This document shows positions 27,901-33,321 of a stretch of 45,641 nucleotides of DNA, one piece after another. Position 1 is the first letter of the stretch; each line of letters opens with the position of its first letter. Position numbers and translations under genes: made by a program. Under the pieces are notes generated by a model. It had not been told where the DNA came from. It was given only the letters and a program-made list of their open reading frames with translations, and searched no databases. The stretch is from Branchiostoma floridae (taxonomy: Eukaryota > Chordata > Leptocardii > Amphioxiformes > Branchiostomatidae): positions 11,562,337-11,607,977 of the forward strand of contig NC_049984.1 in the NCBI RefSeq assembly GCF_000003815.2, read 5' to 3'.

Positions 27901-30900
27901 TCATTATCAACGCGACCATTTAAACCACGAATTATAACATACACTCGGCACAAAAAGTTTGGAATATCAACTTTGGTATATCATATTTCCGTTATTTATG
28001 GATCAATTTCAATATATTATATATCAATAGAAAGCTTGTGTGATTTTCTTTCCTATGGTATCAAACTCATCATGGTTTTATACACAGAAAACGAGCACAA
28101 GGCCTGCTTACATGAGTGGGTCACGAAAAAAAAGTGCCCAAATTCCCCTACTTCTGTTCAACACTGTATCGTCCTGTTGATATTGGCGCGTGTGTCACTG
28201 CTTCAATCAATCCTCTTTTCACTTCACACTTGGTATACGGAACATAAAGATTGAGTAGAGTATATGTGCCCTTTCGATAGTTGGATGGCAGAATCAAAGC
28301 GCGGATGCGGCAAGGAGAACCGCACGCTGACACGACAAGAGTAACTTTCGGCATTTGGTGGTGGAGGCAGTGTCATGGTGTGGGGCGGTATAACCGCCAT
28401 AGGAAAAACAAGACTCGTCATCATTCCAGGCAACTCCAATGTGGTGAGATATAGGGACACCATCCTCCATCCAGTAGCAATATTCTACCCTTTCAATATT
28501 GGACTAAATGTCAATGCAAGATTACAACGTTAACACCAGTCCACACAGAGCAAGGACCACTGGATGCTGGAGTACAGTCTTAGGGTGGAATAGCCTTCCT
28601 ATGGCTTATGGCTAGCACTCGATTGATCACCTCTTGCCATGGTTCAGATTTTTTGCTTGAATAAAGAGTAACAGTAGCTTTGATTGACATGTCCTGTTTA
28701 TTCAACTTGCCTTCATTCACAAGTCAATACCGACAGAAGAAAATGAGCAGAATGGAGTGATTGACTTTAGTAGGGTAATTTTGGCACTTTATCTTTAGTA
28801 CCCCCTGTACGTAAGCAGGCCTGGTGCTCGTTCCATGAATTTACACTCTTAAGATACTCTACTCAGATATGCTTAAAAGAAACTTGGATGTTCTGTATAC
28901 CAAACGTTAGGTGAAAAACGGATTGATTGAATCATTGTCACCCGCGGCCATAACAACCGGACGATAAAGTTTTCAACAAAAACGGGGGAATTTGGGCACT
29001 TTTTTTTCGTGACCCACTCACGTTAGCAGGCCTAGTGTATGTTCCATGAGTTAACACTGATAATGAGTTTGGTACCATTGGAAAGAAAATCATGCAAGCT
29101 TTCTATAGGTATATAATATATTGAAATTGATGCAGATACAACAGAAATATGATCAACCGAAGTTGATATTCCAAACTTTTTGTGCTGAGTGTAGAAGTCT
29201 ATGGGAAGAAGAAACTCATCAATGAGACCTTTATCAAAAGCTCCTTGATTACACTAATCATAATATTTACTATTTGATCTTATGTTGTGAAAATTTGTGT
29301 GGTTTGGGGAAAACTAAATGGGAGATGATTTCAGAAATAAGTTTTGTCTATTTGCCTCATTTTCAATCTATCATGGCCACCCCATGACCTCCTTGGTTGC
29401 ATTCAGTGATTCAGTTCACTGTTGACTTGGGTCCTGCCCCCTATCTCCCTCTGCAATAACTGCAGTATGCTTAGAACTGCAAAGATCATCAGGTAACAGA
29501 TAGCCAGTCTTCCTTTGGATCAGCTACATTGTGTCAGGGTTATCAGAGGTCTCATAAGTCAATGATTGATATTTGGTTGGATAAACCATCTTATAAAAAA
29601 CACTGTGGGTCAACACTGCTCTTCTCATTAAATGGGCTGGGTTCTTTCTTATGTACAGGTTTAATACACAAGACTGACAGCCCACAAAGATCACAATAAT
29701 AATAAAGTTCATTTTTTTATACAGTCAGAGCCAGTTACTAATCCATTACCAAAATGTCCAGTTAAAAATTAGGCTACTTAGAAATCTAGTCAGTAATTAC
29801 AATACATTATTATTTACTACTGGCCTTCACAGTCAAGCCATCATCCAGGGCTGGATTTACATTCTACATTTACACATGCATTTTATACTGGACTCAGGAC
29901 TCTACAAGGATAACACAGACCTGTGTTTAATCTGCCTGGAGATAACCTTTGGTTGACTTCAAAAGCTTGTGTGTAAATTGGGCCATTGAGGTTTTCCACA
30001 AGTTTGTATTTACTCAATTACTGTAAATGTTTTGCAATTTTTTCAGTGATTCCTGCAAAGTCAAAACCACAGAACCAAAATACTTCTTATTGAGTTCTTC
30101 TGCCTGCCAACCCCTTGTTACAACCACCAACTAAAAAACTAGAAATATCACTGTGACCACCTCCGTTTCGCCCTACAACTTTAAAGGCATTTACAGTAAA
30201 CTCTTTGATGAGATTCAATCAATGATTCCCCAAGCTAACGACAGAACACTGCACATTTTCTGCAACACGCATGATGTGACCAGGAAACATCCAACCTCCT
30301 TGAAACATCCATACCAAGGAGGAAACATCCCTACCAGGGCTTCTTCCGTCCCAGGATGAAAATTTACTTTTAAAAAAATGTCCCTCAGTCCGTCAAAAAA
30401 ATTCAGACATCATGACACAAAATTGTATTTGAAATTGTATTTTCCCAGGCTAAATGACAGATTTATCATAACAAATCAACAAGATGAGCTCCCAGACAAA
30501 AAGTGGGATGGAAAAAAATAAAGTTTGAGGCAGCCCTGATCCCTACCAATGGGGAAATGTCCTGAAAGTGAAAGAACAAGGCAAGACAATGTCTAGAAAC
30601 TGTTGAAAGGAATACATGAATAAGGAGAGCTAACTACTATTTTAAAATCTTGACTGTGGCATGTTCAGAACATCAAAACCCGGAAACTGTGCTGATAGGC
30701 CTAGGAGGCTCATTATTGAACTGTACCTTTAATTTTCCAACCTATTATAGGTATCAAATATCAATAGGTTCCATTCACAGCTTCTCGACAGGGACAAACA
30801 AATGGCTTAAAAAAATAACTTTCTAAAGTTTCTTGTGGAAAGTAAAACTCTAAAAAACATTCAAAAAACATAGACTGTTTATAGAGTCATCATTTCCCCA

Positions 30901-31750
30901 AAAATCCATTACACAGATCTCTCTGTAAATTAATTGTTTGACTTGTCCTCTTTACTTTCTAACATTGTTGTCCCAACTGTTCCCCCAGAGGAATCAGAAG
31001 AGGACATACATGTCTCTGTAGCCTGTGTGATGCATGGGTTCAGTTTCTAGGAACAATCAGCAGCTTTGTAATGGTGAGAATGGTCTCATGCATATGAAGA
31101 AGAAGAACTTTATTGCACGACAACTGTAGAGGATACAGTGTTTGGCAACTTGAACATACAATACATACAGAACAGAACACTACATGAGTTACTAGTATCT
31201 AAAAATCTAACAGACTAATCTATTTTGAGACGAACATGACACCACAACACAAACAATAGCTCTCTGTGAATGCCAGCCACTCCCCCATTATCCAATTTGT
31301 CTGGAATTTTATTCTTCACTGCTTGTCTTCTCAACTCCCAGACTGTAATGCTGTCCAAGCAGTAGATATTCTCACCAAGATGTAGGCCTCCTTGACTTAC
31401 AGACATCCTTATGGCTTCTATAATAAAAATTTCTTTGTTTTGATACAACACAATAGTTGCAAATTATGTTGACTCTCAAAAGTAATATTTTACCAACCTT
31501 CTGTATTTTTCTTAGGTCAGAGCTACCTTTGAGGAACTATGCAACATGTGTACAGGAACAGGACATCATTTATATAGTTGTTTTTTTTCAGTGCCTAGAA
31601 CCTGGAGTTTTCTTCAGTAGACTTACTTAGTAAAAGTTTTGAGGGGTGGGGTGGGGGGTCACTTACCTGATCAAAATCAACAAGCTGGGCCATTTTCCCC
31701 GAGCCTGGGAACTCGATCGCCAGCTTGACGATGTCCTGGGAGACCGGCAT
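888..31750 (-). CDS. ELMO: ELMO (engulfment and cell motility, CED-12) gene, 18 exons, 3' end outside window
   Basis: Spliced minus-strand gene. ELMO proteins bind DOCK-family exchange factors and help activate Rac in phagocytosis and cell migration in the cytosol and at the membrane (family knowledge). Coding exons in gene order: 31667-31750, 25516-25556, 22554-22626, 22049-22099, 20079-20248, 19606-19705, 18587-18672, 18039-18104, 15917-15995, 13849-13899, 12241-12363, 11850-11981, 11067-11171, 10650-10758, 10268-10398, 6452-6621, 1057-1108, 888-948. Every border has GT/AG and all phases join, giving 561 codons plus one base. Residues about 1-270 match the N-terminal Ras-binding-like/armadillo region, about 270-465 the ELMO domain (for example [12 protein letters not shown] and [19 protein letters not shown]), and about 541 onward starts the PH domain. 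Human ELMO1 has 727 residues, so roughly 165 C-terminal residues, including the proline-rich tail, lie left of position 1. It is a single clear family match; which vertebrate paralogue is closest cannot be told. Confidence 0.95.
1057..1108 (-). CDS. ELMO: ELMO exon 17
   Basis: 52 bases; completes a Cys codon, then [17 protein letters not shown], matching the vertebrate ELKEKIQPEILELIKQQ helix before the PH domain. Acceptor GTTGCAG, donor GTAAAT. Confidence 0.93.
2536..2746. mobile_element. 211-bp inverted-repeat MITE
   Basis: The ends are inverted copies about 40 bases long: the left begins GTTCACCTTTATACGCGAGG and the right, read backwards, begins GTTCACCTTTATCCGTGGGG. TA dinucleotides flank both ends (2534-2535 and 2747-2748), as expected for a TA-target DNA transposon derivative. 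No coding capacity. Confidence 0.8.
2785..2911. other. Assembly gap (127 N)
   Basis: Run of undetermined bases directly downstream of the MITE. An open frame that appears to span it (2724-2924) is an artefact. Confidence 0.99.
3057..3124. repeat. 68-bp TTAA-ended hairpin
   Basis: Arms at 3057-3074 (TTAACCTTCAGCACACTG) and 3107-3124 (CAGCATGGTGAAGGTTAA) pair with three mismatches around a 32-base loop. Both ends are TTAA followed by CCTT, like a minimal piggyBac-type footprint. Confidence 0.55.
3349..3545. mobile_element. Worn TACTGTA fold-back MITE copy
   Basis: Shares the series of motifs found in the good copies at 17081 and 24492 (ATTCAATTTTGTGGT, TTTGTGGTGGTTTTAAGTTTGC, ATGAATATTAAACCACAG) in the same order but heavily mutated; the ends are no longer clear. 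Confidence 0.6.
5975..6030 (+). repeat. Possible tRNA-derived SINE head, degraded
   Basis: Contains an A-box-like TAACTGAGTGGTTAA and a B-box-like GGTTTAACTTCC about 20 bases later. Spacing fits a tRNA-like promoter but the match is weak and no SINE body is recognisable downstream. Confidence 0.3.
6452..6621 (-). CDS. ELMO: ELMO exon 16
   Basis: 170 bases, 56 codons plus two: [20 protein letters not shown], then [20 protein letters not shown], ending in ARPV. The second codon is an in-frame Met at the position where a short human ELMO1 isoform is recalled to start. Acceptor ATTCCAG, donor GTGAGG. GC content is higher than in neighbouring exons. Confidence 0.95.
7521..7585. promoter_or_regulatory. 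Promoter-like CRE + E2F + YY1 motif cluster inside ELMO intron 15
   Basis: TGACGTAA (CRE-like) at 7526-7533, then GGCGGGAAAA (E2F-type) at 7563-7572 and ATGGCGGCG (YY1-type, minus strand CGCCGCCATTTT) at 7572-7580. Such a cluster with CpGs is unusual in this AT-rich intron and lies about 0.9 kb upstream, in gene direction, of ELMO exon 16. Promoter activity is inferred. Confidence 0.4.
7986..8060. mobile_element. Left-end fragment of TACTGTA fold-back MITE
   Basis: GTTAAATGCCTTTAAGTTCAC followed by GGTAGGAAGAAAA resembles the left end of the fold-back MITE (TGTAAATGCATTTAAGTT...GGTAGTGGGAAAA). The right end is not recognisable. Confidence 0.45.
8410..8750. repeat. GTGCACC/GGTGCAC-rich repeat
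   Basis: TTGTGCACCTTAAATTGGAC and TTGCACCTACAATGTAGGTAC on the left and TTGTGCACCCAG, GTGTACCTAAATTCTAGGT and CAGTGCACCTG on the right give an irregular set of related motifs. It looks like an old transposon but has no clear borders. Confidence 0.35.
10268..10398 (-). CDS. ELMO: ELMO exon 15
   Basis: 131 bases; [20 protein letters not shown] then [19 protein letters not shown]. Acceptor CCACAG followed six bases later by a second in-frame AG (ACAG), so two acceptors differing by two residues are possible. Donor GTAAG. Confidence 0.95.
10650..10758 (-). CDS. ELMO: ELMO exon 14
   Basis: 109 bases, 36 codons plus one base: [20 protein letters not shown] then [16 protein letters not shown]. Nearly identical to vertebrate ELMO here. 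Acceptor GCTACAG, donor GTAAGT. Confidence 0.96.
10759..11066. other. ELMO intron 13
   Basis: 308 bases. The only structure seen is a short tandem duplication, ACAATGTATCTGTATGTGC followed by ACAATGTATTTGTATT, at about 10898-10932. Confidence 0.7.
11067..11171 (-). CDS. ELMO: ELMO exon 13
   Basis: 105 bases, 35 codons: [20 protein letters not shown] then [15 protein letters not shown]. This is the core of the ELMO domain (vertebrate NPAMDFTQTPPGMLALDNM). Acceptor ACCAACAG, donor GTGAGA. Confidence 0.95.
11172..11849. other. ELMO intron 12
   Basis: Contains the MITE at 11229-11371; the remainder shows no feature. Confidence 0.7.
11229..11371. mobile_element. 143-bp MITE with CAGTAGAAGCC ends (pogo/Tigger-like style)
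   Basis: Perfect 11-base inverted ends CAGTAGAAGCC/GGCTTCTACTG, with internal repeats GTTAACCGCAC, GTTAATTGCAC and GATAATCGCAC. The layout resembles the short ends of Tc1/pogo-class non-autonomous elements; class assignment is inference. Confidence 0.65.
11850..11981 (-). CDS. ELMO: ELMO exon 12
   Basis: 132 bases, 44 codons. Begins [17 protein letters not shown], has a proline-rich SIPPPRKT insert and ends [13 protein letters not shown]. Acceptor is AAG after a CT-rich tract; donor GTATCT. An AG seven bases further on would break the frame. Confidence 0.93.
12241..12363 (-). CDS. ELMO: ELMO exon 11
   Basis: 123 bases, 41 codons. Contains [20 protein letters not shown] and [11 protein letters not shown], the beginning of the ELMO domain. 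Acceptor GTTTCAG, donor GTACAT, phase 0. Confidence 0.95.
12364..13848. other. ELMO intron 10
   Basis: 1.5 kb with no recognised element apart from a triple TCTACCATTT microrepeat at about 13242-13273. Open frames here are short and unsupported. Confidence 0.65.
13849..13899 (-). CDS. ELMO: ELMO exon 10
   Basis: 51 bases coding [17 protein letters not shown], phase 0 at both ends. Acceptor TTTTGCAG, donor GTAAGT. Confidence 0.93.
14885..15091 (-). repeat. tRNA-derived SINE, copy 1
   Basis: Read on the minus strand it starts GGGGTGTCCTTGTAGCTCAA with an A box (TAGCTCAACTGGTAGCAGCC) and a B-box-like GGTTTAATCCT. The body (CTTTTGTAAGGGATGTAAAA, GTTCAAGAAGGTGCC) matches copy 2 at 34308-34547. 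Confidence 0.65.
15618..15832. mobile_element. Worn TACTGTA fold-back MITE copy
   Basis: Left end TGTAAATGCCTTTAAGTTCAC, central TTTGTGGTGGTTTTAAGTTC and right end ACATGTTACATGTACAGTA follow the order of the intact copy at 17081-17294. Confidence 0.65.
15917..15995 (-). CDS. ELMO: ELMO exon 9
   Basis: 79 bases; completes a Ser codon and then codes [20 protein letters not shown] and PEVKRK, matching the vertebrate DQEIQTYTIAVINALFLKAP region. Acceptor CTACCCAG, donor GTATG. Confidence 0.95.
17081..17294. mobile_element. Intact TACTGTA fold-back MITE, copy A (214 bp)
   Basis: Ends TACTGTAAATGCATTTAAGT and, read backwards, TACTGTAAATGCAGAAATGT. The whole element is built from inverted GCGGTGG/CCACCGC blocks (CGGTGGTTTTATTTTCGCGG, GGTCACCGCGAAAACCGTG) and can fold into a hairpin. 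No coding capacity. Confidence 0.85.
17304..17345 (+). repeat. 3' fragment of the same SINE family
   Basis: TTAAAGGGAATGGGCTAGCA and CCTCCCTGCAAAAATATAGC match the 3' part of SINE copy 2 read on its minus strand (AAAGGGAAAGGGCTAGCAAG, CCTCCCTGTAAAAATATAAC). It begins within ten bases of the end of MITE copy A. Confidence 0.6.
18039..18104 (-). CDS. ELMO: ELMO exon 8
   Basis: 66 bases coding [20 protein letters not shown] and Q, with split codons at both ends. Acceptor CCTTTCAG, donor GTAGGG. Confidence 0.92.
18105..18586. other. ELMO intron 7
   Basis: 482 bases; no feature recognised except a small duplication ATGGTCCATATGATGGTCCA at about 18412-18431. Confidence 0.6.
18587..18672 (-). CDS. 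ELMO: ELMO exon 7
   Basis: 86 bases, 28 codons plus two. Contains [17 protein letters not shown], matching the vertebrate DISILQRSLAILESMVLN segment. Acceptor GTGTAG, donor GTAAGT. Confidence 0.95.
18673..19605. other. ELMO intron 6
   Basis: 0.9 kb with nothing recognised. Overlapping short open frames at 18590-18885 run through exon 7 and this intron in the antisense direction and are not genes. Confidence 0.6.
19606..19705 (-). CDS. ELMO: ELMO exon 6
   Basis: 100 bases; finishes a Glu codon and then codes [20 protein letters not shown] and [13 protein letters not shown]. Acceptor TCTTAG, donor GTAAGT, ends in phase 0. Confidence 0.95.
19706..20078. other. ELMO intron 5
   Basis: 373 bases, nothing recognised. 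Confidence 0.6.
20079..20248 (-). CDS. ELMO: ELMO exon 5
   Basis: 170 bases, 56 codons plus two bases. Contains [20 protein letters not shown] and [13 protein letters not shown], the armadillo-like region. Acceptor CCTTTTCAG, donor GTAAG. Confidence 0.95.
20249..22048. other. ELMO intron 4
   Basis: Mostly filled by the 1.2-kb inverted-repeat element at 20300-21517; the remaining 0.5 kb shows nothing clear. Confidence 0.65.
20300..21517. mobile_element. 1.2-kb element with ~80-bp inverted ends and poly-A/poly-T
   Basis: Left end AGGCCATACCAATTTAATTT then GTTGGTTCTCGG; right end read backwards AGGCCACACCAATTTAATTC then GTTGGTTCTCGG. Each arm is followed inward by a mononucleotide run (A at 20364-20384, T at 21441-21458). 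A GTTCAGGTC/GACCTGAAC hairpin sits at 20401-20434. No transposase is readable, so it looks non-autonomous; the superfamily is unknown. Confidence 0.75.
22049..22099 (-). CDS. ELMO: ELMO exon 4
   Basis: 51 bases coding [17 protein letters not shown], almost identical to the vertebrate [17 protein letters not shown] segment. Acceptor TTTCCACAG, donor GTAAGT, phase 0 at both ends. Confidence 0.95.
22100..22553. other. ELMO intron 3
   Basis: 454 bases, no feature recognised. Confidence 0.6.
22554..22626 (-). CDS. ELMO: ELMO exon 3
   Basis: 73 bases; completes the split codon and then codes [20 protein letters not shown] followed by ITEK. Acceptor TTATTCCAG, donor GTAACA, ends in phase 0. Confidence 0.93.
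22627..25515. other. ELMO intron 2
   Basis: 2.9 kb. Contains MITE copy B (24492-24701). A stretch at about 23230-23275 has two GGACATCCCCT motifs separated by a C-rich run. Nothing else supported. Confidence 0.65.
24492..24701. mobile_element. Intact TACTGTA fold-back MITE, copy B (210 bp)
   Basis: Begins TACTGTACATGCAGAAATGT and ends, read backwards, TACCGTAAATGCATTAAAGT. It is the reverse of copy A at 17081-17294 with the same internal GCGGTGG/CCACCGC blocks and the GGTCACCGCG core. Confidence 0.85.
25516..25556 (-). CDS. ELMO: ELMO exon 2
   Basis: 41 bases, [13 protein letters not shown] plus two bases of the next codon. Acceptor TTTCCAG, donor GTAAGT. It corresponds to the KKPLSAIIKEVCDGW stretch of vertebrate ELMO; the split codon gives Val where vertebrates have Gly. 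Confidence 0.93.
26289..26488. mobile_element. Worn TACTGTA fold-back MITE copy
   Basis: TACTGTATACTGTACTTTGC at the left, TTTATTTTGTGGTAGGGGAA and TTTCATGGTGGTTGG inside, ACATACAGTA at the right; the order matches copy A but with many changes. Confidence 0.6.
26522..26940. mobile_element. 419-bp element with ACCTTCGCCAA inverted ends
   Basis: Perfect 11-base inverted ends at 26522-26532 and 26930-26940. The right part (CAATCCATCCAGGCGTTCTT, GACATACAAACATATACACG) looks like a widespread dispersed repeat of marine invertebrates, from recollection. Non-coding. Confidence 0.6.
27942..29191. mobile_element. Tc1/mariner-type transposon relic, 1250 bp
   Basis: Outer ends CACTCGGCACAAAAAGTTTG and CACTCAGCACAAAAAGTTTG (right end read backwards), each next to a TA (27940-27941 and 29192-29193), the Tc1/mariner target. 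The inverted repeats are about 330 bp long (27942-28265 against 28850-29191), much longer than the usual 20-250 bp. A partial extra copy of the inner repeat lies at about 28782-28850 (GGCACTTT...GTAAGCAGGCCTGGTGCTCG). The open frame at 27871-28254 is only repeat arm. Confidence 0.88.
28290..28680 (+). pseudogene. Degraded Tc1-like transposase fragment
   Basis: After a frameshift and a stop near 28350 the frame reads [20 protein letters not shown] and later VVRYRDTIL, the [11 protein letters not shown] and (V)RYRDEIL signatures of Tc1 transposases. Farther on, a broken copy of the DNARPHTAR and WPxxSPDLNPIE region is discernible. The N-terminal half is missing between the long inverted repeats. 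Cannot be functional. Confidence 0.85.
31083..31170 (-). repeat. Retroposon 3' tail (LINE-like)
   Basis: On the minus strand the sequence ends CGTGCAATAAAGTTCTTCTT: an AATAAA signal followed by a (TTC)n run, preceded by TACAGTTGT and AAGTTGCCAAACACTGTATC. This is typical of a truncated LINE or related retroposon 3' end. The open frame just upstream (31451-31215, minus) could be its coding remnant, but no family motif is seen. Confidence 0.45.
31667..31750 (-). CDS. ELMO: ELMO exon 1 (start codon)
   Basis: ATG at 31750-31748 in the context ACATCATGC opens [20 protein letters not shown]; 28 codons, phase 0, donor CAG|GTAAGT. It matches the N-terminus of animal ELMO proteins (DIVKVAIEWPG in vertebrates). 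The 5' leader continues to the right, towards TIM50. Confidence 0.95.
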
Positions 31751-32121
31751 GATGTCGCGTGTGTCTGGACAAATCTCAGAACTGCTGATCTCCCTTCATC
31801 ACTGCCAAAAAAACTATGTCCGGAAAGGGAAATGTTTACTCATGGATAAATTGACATCCCGGAAGCTGGACCAGTGTCAGAAGTCACAAAATCAAAGCCT
31901 TTAGAAAATCCAATGAGTTTGAGTTTCTTCAACTCGTTCCTCTGAATATTAACGATGTCGTCGATGTAAGAGAGGCACTTCGGGTACTTCTGGTGTCAAG
32001 CTATAGCTCCAAAGAGTTCAAAATACTTTTCTCCGCCACCACAGTCTATCAGTTCGGGAAAATAGGAAGTAGAGTCTTTGTCCCGGAAGTGAAGCACTCC
32101 GCATGCGCAGTTTAGGGCCTC
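31751..32121. promoter_or_regulatory. Shared head-to-head promoter region of ELMO (minus) and TIM50 (plus)
   Basis: Only 371 bases separate the two start codons. The interval contains CCCGGAAG at 31858-31864, CCGGAAGT (ETS/GABP type) at 32083-32090 and CGCATGCGCA (NRF1 type, one mismatch to the full palindrome) at 32100-32109. No TATA box is placed suitably for either gene. ETS, NRF1 and YY1 sites are the usual set for nuclear genes of mitochondrial proteins, so these probably serve TIM50 first. Transcription starts are not known. Confidence 0.65.
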
Positions 32122-33321
32122 ATGGGAAAAAGCACCAAGATGGCGGCGCTCATGGCAAGAAGAGCCACACGAGGGTTTGTCTTATTTTCTTCGGCCTCGC
32201 GACGCGAAATCATCATTAAACAACCCACCGCAGCTGCAGTATTGTGCCACAGACTTTTTGCCTCCAGGAGACTAGCACCGGTGTACAGGTTTGCCTGCGT
32301 TTCTCGGTTTTCTACGACGATATCTGTTCCGGCCGAAGACTCCATCACGCAATCCATTCTGAAAGAGAAAAGTGCAGCAGAGCAAGGTACTTCTGACGAT
32401 AAGAAGGAAGGGCAAGAGGATAAAAAGGATGAGAAGCCCAAACGAGATTGGACCAAAATCAGCATCTACGTGACCCTGGCAATGTTCGGCGTCGGTGGTA
32501 CCGTCTCTTTGGTTGAAATGGGGCGACCTCAACGCGATGAAAACGGGCAAGTTGTCAAGGACGAGTTTTCCAACGACGTGATTTTCGTAGCGTACTTCCG
32601 CCGAGCCTGGAAGGAGATGATGGGTTATAAGACCATGATTGAAGAGCCTAGCCGTGAGAAGCTCCTACCTGACCCCTTACAGGAGCCCTACTACCAGCCA
32701 CCCTACACCCTTGTGCTGGAGATGACAGGCGTGCTGGTACACCCAGAGTGGACCTATGCCAGTGGTTGGCGCTTCAAGAAGCGGCCTGGCCTGGACTATT
32801 TCCTCTCACAGGTTGGCCCACCTCTCTTCGAGGTCGTCATCTACACCCGTGAGCAGGGCTTTACCGCCTACCCCCTGATCGACAGCCTTGACCCCAACGG
32901 CTACATCATGTACCGTCTGTTCCGAGACGCAACGAAGTACATGAATGGCCACCACGTGAAAGACCTCTCCAGTCTGAACCGTGACATGGGTAAGGTCATA
33001 ATCGTTGATTGTGATCCACACGCGTACCAACTGCAACCAAGCAACGCTGTTGGTCTGAAGAAGTGGGATGGTAACAGTGATGACCGGACTCTGTTCGACT
33101 TGGCATTCTTCCTCCGCACTGTCGCGACGAGTGGCGTGGAGGACATTCGGCCGGTGTTGGACTATTACAGGTCAGAGGACGACCCACTCGAAGCCTTCAA
33201 GCGGAACCAGGCACGACTACAGGAGGAGCAGGCAAGGAAGATAGAGGAGGAAGCTGAGAATAAGAAGTCTGTTGCACCTCTTGGTAGCTGGAGTAGAGGA
33301 TTCTTTGGGTCCAGAAGATAG
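32122..33321 (+). CDS. TIMM50: TIM50, mitochondrial inner-membrane import receptor of the TIM23 complex
   Basis: 399 codons without an intron. TIM50 sits in the inner membrane with its main domain in the intermembrane space and hands presequence proteins from TOM to TIM23 (family knowledge). Seen here: an Arg-rich presequence (residues 1-65), a charged Lys/Glu linker (80-110), one membrane segment (about 112-131, ISIYVTLAMFGVGGTVSLVE), and the FCP1/NIF-like domain (about 195-340) with PYTLVLEMTGVLVHPEW, GWRFKKRPGLDYFL, VVIYTREQG and VIIVDCDPHAYQLQPSNAV. The phosphatase motif DxDx(T/V) reads LEMTGV, so the active-site Asp residues are absent, as in other TIM50 proteins. The C-terminus is a coiled Glu/Lys/Arg stretch. 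The 32140 ATG (MAALMARR) is the better start by context; the upstream ATG at 32122 is the longest frame. Confidence 0.96.
   Translation: MGKSTKMAALMARRATRGFVLFSSASRREIIIKQPTAAAVLCHRLFASRRLAPVYRFACVSRFSTTISVPAEDSITQSILKEKSAAEQGTSDDKKEGQEDKKDEKPKRDWTKISIYVTLAMFGVGGTVSLVEMGRPQRDENGQVVKDEFSNDVIFVAYFRRAWKEMMGYKTMIEEPSREKLLPDPLQEPYYQPPYTLVLEMTGVLVHPEWTYASGWRFKKRPGLDYFLSQVGPPLFEVVIYTREQGFTAYPLIDSLDPNGYIMYRLFRDATKYMNGHHVKDLSSLNRDMGKVIIVDCDPHAYQLQPSNAVGLKKWDGNSDDRTLFDLAFFLRTVATSGVEDIRPVLDYYRSEDDPLEAFKRNQARLQEEQARKIEEEAENKKSVAPLGSWSRGFFGSRR
32137..32147 (+). promoter_or_regulatory. YY1-type motif overlapping a TIM50 start codon
   Basis: AAGATGGCGGC is an exact YY1 consensus and also an excellent translation start context. 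It overlaps the second in-frame ATG (32140), the seventh codon of the longest frame. Confidence 0.6.

Larger units (their letters stand above)
27497..29258. repeat. Outer inverted repeat around the Tc1 relic
   Basis: Left arm at about 27497-27535 (ACCAAGGAGCTTTTAAGGTC, TCATTGATG) is mirrored at about 29217-29258 (CATCAATGAGACCTTTATCA, AAAGCTCCTTGAT). The arms lie outside the Tc1 ends, so this is either an older element that received the Tc1 copy or a duplicated flank. Confidence 0.5.
25557..31666. other. ELMO intron 1
   Basis: 6.1 kb, the richest intron in mobile DNA: a worn fold-back MITE (26289-26488), an ACCTTCGCCAA-ended element (26522-26940), the Tc1 relic (27942-29191) inside a wider inverted repeat, and a retroposon tail (31083-31170). 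The rest (29260-31080) has only short unsupported open frames. Confidence 0.7.

Noticed and set aside
27871-28254. 127-codon plus-strand open frame
   Set aside because: It lies in the left inverted repeat of the Tc1 relic and mirrors non-coding sequence in the right arm.
32112-33187. Several antisense open frames under TIM50
   Set aside because: They are shadows of a conserved coding sequence and have no similarity of their own.
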